In this document: piece after piece, positions 61,747-64,000 of the stretch
How the letters are laid out: the number at the start of each line of letters is the position of its first letter
Numbering within the stretch: the stretch's first letter is position 1
Assembly (NCBI GenBank): GCA_033782935.1
Contig: JAWQEG010000166.1
Location: 3,748,001 to 3,812,000, forward strand
DNA length: 64,000 nt
Direction of reading: 5' to 3'
Origin: Petrolisthes cinctipes
Taxonomy: Eukaryota > Arthropoda > Malacostraca > Decapoda > Porcellanidae
The notes under the pieces: model-generated
Seen by the model: the letters and a program-made list of their open reading frames with translations, nothing else
What the model was told of the DNA's origin: nothing
Databases searched by the model: none
Program-made: the position numbers and the translations under genes

Positions 61747-64000
61747 GCTCCGACGCCTCGCTCCCTCCGGGAACTCCCCCCAAGGGGGTGGCCACGGCAG
61801 AAGTGTCTCCTGTTCTCCCTGTTCCAACACTCCCTCCTTACTTGGTCCATCCCTACTCTACCCCTCATGTTTCTCTCCTTTACATACTCTTCCACTCTGT
61901 TCTGCCATCTGACCGGAGGTCTGCCTCTCACACCAGGTCCCACAACTTCACTTCCATACACCTTCTTTACAAATTCCTCGCCTTGCATTCTCTCCACATG
62001 TCCAAACCATCTCAATGTATCACGTTTCACTCTCTCAACCACTCCACACTCAATGCCAATTGCCTTCTCACTCATACCACATCTCTCATACACACTCTCA
62101 TTACTTTCTCCATCCCATCTAGTAAGTCCACATGCTCCTCTCAAGTAACTCATTTCCACAGCACCTATTCTAGACTGATGCGCCCTACTCCATGTCCATG
62201 CCTCCGACGCATATGTCAGTGTTGGCAGGATTATACTATTTCGTAGTCCCCTTTTCACTTCCATACTCACACTTCTACCCTTCATAATCCTCCCCAGTGA
62301 TCCTATGACCTGTCTACCCTTCACTGCTCTCTCCCTAATTTCTCCTTCCATACTTCCATGTTTACACATAACTGTACCCAGGTACTTAAACTCCTTCACT
62401 TCCTCCATCCTCTCGCCCCTCAGAGTTATCTCACACTTCGTCCCAGTTGGTACAGCCACTCTGTAAGGTGTAGCAAAGTCAATCACTTCAGTTTCTGCTC
62501 TTTCAAATACCATCACTTTACTTTTATCTACATTCACCTTCAATTTCCTTCGTTTACACACAGACTGAAATTCGTCCACCACTCTCTGTAAATTCCTTTC
62601 ATTCTCAGCCATCAGCACAGTGTCATCCGCAAACAAACTTGCCACCAGGGACCAATTTGCTTCATTCAGCCTCAACTTCACCCCCAGACCATTCACTTTG
62701 GCTTTCACCTCTCTCATACAACCATCCATATATATATTGAACAACCATGGTGACATAACACACCCCTGTCTCAGCCCTACACTAATATTAAAACTCTCAC
62801 TTAGATCACCCTCTACCCGTACACATGCTTTTGCATCTGCATAAAAAGCCTCAATACCTTTCAGCAAAGGCCCCCCAACACCATAAATTCTCAACACCTC
62901 TGTCATAGCTTTCCTATCAACTCTATCGTATGCCTTCTCCAAATCCATGAAGGCAGCATACAACTTCTTACCCTTCCCAATATATTTCTCAACTATTGAT
63001 TTTAATGCAAATATTTGGTCCACACATCCTCTACCCTTTCTGAACCCTCCCTGCTCCTCACTAACTTTATTCCCTGTTACTTCAACCAGTCTTTCAGTAA
63101 GAACCTTCCCGTAAACCTTCCCCGGTACACTAAGAAGACTTATTCCCCTATAGCTACCACACTCATCCTTACTCCCCTTCCCCTTATACAAAGGTACAAT
63201 TATGGCTCTCCTCCAATCCTCTGGCACCTCTCCCTGCCTCCACGCCAATGTACATATAAGCAACATCCACTCCACCACTTCCTCCCCCCCACACTTTAAC
63301 ATTTCAGCAGTTATCCCATCCACCCCCGGTGCCTTTCCCATCTTCAACTTTCCTATTGCTTTCCTAACCTCTTCCCTTCCTAATTCTCCCTGTACATCCT
63401 GTCGTCTACCACCTGCCTCCATCCCCATGCATGTCACCACCGCCTCCCCTCCCGTCCCCCCATTCATCAACTGATCAAAATGCCTCTTCCACACTTCTTT
63501 CACTTCCTCACTTCTACTCACAGTAACTCCATCCTCTCTCTTCATTCTCACACTACCAGACTTTCCTTCTCCTCTTTCTCTTTTCACCTCCTTCCAGAAT
63601 AATTTCTTGTTCTCTTTAAACTTTTCACTCAGCTTCATACCAAACTCCTCATCCACTCTCCTTTTACTCTCACTCACCATCCTTTTCACTTGTCTCTTAC
63701 ACACATTATATTCTCTTTTCCATCTCTCTCTCACTTCTTCCGGCACATTCCTCTGTAGTGTTCTCATATATGCCTTCCTCTTATCCTCTACAGCATCTTT
63801 CACTTCTTCTGTCCACCAAGCACTCCCTTTCTTGCCCCTCTTCTGTGACTTATATCCTACTACCTCTGCTGCTGTCCTTAATACTCTCATCTTAAACATT
63901 TCATACACCGCATTCACTCCCACTCCCTCCCCTATCCCCATCCTTACATCTCCCAGCACCTCACCCACCCTCCTCTTATATTCCTCCCTATACTCTTCTA
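61734..64000 (-). CDS. Reverse transcriptase polyprotein of a non-LTR retrotransposon (RTE-like), N-terminus beyond the window
   Basis: This would copy the element's RNA into DNA at a nicked target (target-primed reverse transcription). Residues are numbered from the first complete codon at 63,996–63,998; 754 codons are visible. A basic, charged linker with a WWTEEVK motif (about 61–67) precedes the RT domain. RT motifs in order: GKAPGVDGITAEML (221–234); YRGISLLS (283–290); QGGFRKGRG (316–324); motif A FMDLEKAYDRV (350–360, catalytic Asp352); motif B GLRQGCVMSPWLFN (408–421); motif C FADD (456–459, codons 62,622–62,633); motif D KLKVNVDKSK (485–494); FKYLG (537–541). The C-terminal region has RWFGHVERM (663–671) and RGRPPVRW. 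No RLE-type zinc-knuckle endonuclease is seen. The frame is open at the window edge (EEYREEYKRRV precedes), so the GTG at 63,966–63,968 is not the start. The stop is TAG at 61,734–61,736, inside the tail. There are no frameshifts or internal stops, so the copy may be young. Coding-strand composition is purine-rich. Confidence 0.9.
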   Translation of the reverse strand, partial: EEYREEYKRRVGEVLGDVRMGIGEGVGVNAVYEMFKMRVLRTAAEVVGYKSQKRGKKGSAWWTEEVKDAVEDKRKAYMRTLQRNVPEEVRERWKREYNVCKRQVKRMVSESKRRVDEEFGMKLSEKFKENKKLFWKEVKRERGEGKSGSVRMKREDGVTVSRSEEVKEVWKRHFDQLMNGGTGGEAVVTCMGMEAGGRRQDVQGELGREEVRKAIGKLKMGKAPGVDGITAEMLKCGGEEVVEWMLLICTLAWRQGEVPEDWRRAIIVPLYKGKGSKDECGSYRGISLLSVPGKVYGKVLTERLVEVTGNKVSEEQGGFRKGRGCVDQIFALKSIVEKYIGKGKKLYAAFMDLEKAYDRVDRKAMTEVLRIYGVGGPLLKGIEAFYADAKACVRVEGDLSESFNISVGLRQGCVMSPWLFNIYMDGCMREVKAKVNGLGVKLRLNEANWSLVASLFADDTVLMAENERNLQRVVDEFQSVCKRRKLKVNVDKSKVMVFERAETEVIDFATPYRVAVPTGTKCEITLRGERMEEVKEFKYLGTVMCKHGSMEGEIRERAVKGRQVIGSLGRIMKGRSVSMEVKRGLRNSIILPTLTYASEAWTWSRAHQSRIGAVEMSYLRGACGLTRWDGESNESVYERCGMSEKAIGIECGVVERVKRDTLRWFGHVERMQGEEFVKKVYGSEVVGPGVRGRPPVRWQNRVEEYVKERNMRGRVGMDQVRRECWNRENRRHFCRGHPLGGSSRRERGVGAIDR
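61762..61788 (-). other. Overlapping G/C-rich dyads near the 3' end of the retrotransposon
   Basis: Plus-strand bases include TCCC (61,762–61,765) and GGGA (61,769–61,772) with a 3-base loop, GGGA with TCCC (61,775–61,778), and CCCCC-AA-GGGGG (61,777–61,788). They are mutually exclusive pairings within coding sequence, just before the tail. They could form hairpins in the element's RNA. A role in template recognition is only a guess, and runs of C and G alone could produce them by chance. Confidence 0.4.

Larger units (their letters stand above)
61727..64000 (-). mobile_element. Non-LTR (LINE-type) retrotransposon, RTE-like, 3' part
   Basis: The element reads right to left and its 3' end abuts the satellite at about 61,727. 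Evidence is an uninterrupted reverse transcriptase frame, a short tandem-repeat tail of GATA units, no poly(A) and essentially no 3' untranslated region. RTE-clade elements are known for short 3' ends with microsatellite tails. The 5' end lies outside the window, so I cannot see an endonuclease domain, the 5' boundary or target-site duplication. Other LINE clades remain possible. Confidence 0.85.

Noticed and set aside
61671..62246. Plus-strand open frames across the retrotransposon (61,671–62,246, 61,711–62,148, 62,358–62,591, 62,620–62,844, 63,015–63,299, 63,202–63,474)
   Set aside because: They lie opposite the reverse transcriptase frame, have low-complexity Ser/Thr/Pro/Leu composition expected from the complement of purine-rich coding DNA, and contain no recognisable domain.
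63966..63968. GTG as the start codon of the reverse transcriptase
   Set aside because: The frame is open upstream of it to the window edge and continues the same charged composition. Eukaryotic LINE proteins normally have an N-terminal endonuclease before this region.
61734..64000. R2-type or LTR-type retrotransposon
   Set aside because: No C-terminal restriction-like endonuclease with zinc knuckle, no protease, RNase H or integrase motifs and no LTR are seen. Motif wording and the tetranucleotide tail fit an RTE-like LINE better.
1..64000. tRNA, rRNA, telomeric repeat or a novel defence/metabolic gene system
   Set aside because: I looked for conserved rRNA/tRNA segments, TTAGG or TTAGGG arrays and non-repeat coding regions on both strands and saw none besides the retrotransposon.

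Overview
The window is almost entirely one tandem satellite DNA array (about 1–61,727), followed by the 3' part of a non-LTR (LINE-type) retrotransposon on the minus strand (about 61,727–64,000, running off the right edge). No ordinary host gene, rRNA, tRNA, CRISPR array, operon or prokaryotic signal is visible. A 60-kb satellite with higher-order structure plus a LINE reverse transcriptase means a eukaryotic nuclear genome. The retrotransposon looks RTE-like, and its tetranucleotide tail and C-terminal wording resemble elements I associate with arthropods, perhaps decapod crustaceans; that taxon is a low-confidence inference.

Satellite: I marked the recurring GTAGGCATGTACAG-type landmark by eye along the whole array and found 371 monomer starts between 91 and 61,705 (mean spacing about 166.5 bp). 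There are three length classes: long L (176–177 bp, about 230 copies), short S (about 147 bp, about 101 copies) and intermediate M (about 158 bp, 39 copies). A representative L monomer is about 37% G+C and is itself two diverged 88-bp halves (58 of 88 positions identical without gaps). S arises from L by loss of 29 bp between two ATAT direct repeats. M arises by a net 18-bp loss near the monomer end.

Layout: the classes are ordered into higher-order repeats (HORs) that change along the array. 1–10 kb is a mix built around an 834-bp pentamer S-L-L-M-L. 10,074–14,249 holds five consecutive pentamers. 14–22 kb is irregular. 22–29.5 kb has two 2-kb blocks 5,196 bp apart with a 1,176-bp tandem duplication between them. 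30.1–35.3 kb has three copies of a 1,510/1,511-bp nine-mer. 35.6–40 kb has a 2.4–2.6-kb duplication. 39.5–47.4 kb has a near-perfect 3,943-bp tandem duplication (24 monomers). 49.4–56 kb has 689-bp tetramers arranged in a 2,200-bp thirteen-mer duplicated in tandem. 56–61.7 kb is mixed.

Retrotransposon: a single uninterrupted frame (754 complete codons in the window) carries a full reverse transcriptase domain with its catalytic aspartates. It enters the window already open, so its start and any endonuclease domain lie beyond 64,000. Its stop codon lies inside the (GATA)n tail, which abuts the satellite directly. The element therefore appears to have inserted into the satellite, or to border it. 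The many open frames inside the satellite are by-products of the repeat, not genes. I found no convincing new biochemical system; the interesting material is the architecture of the array and the 3' end of the element.
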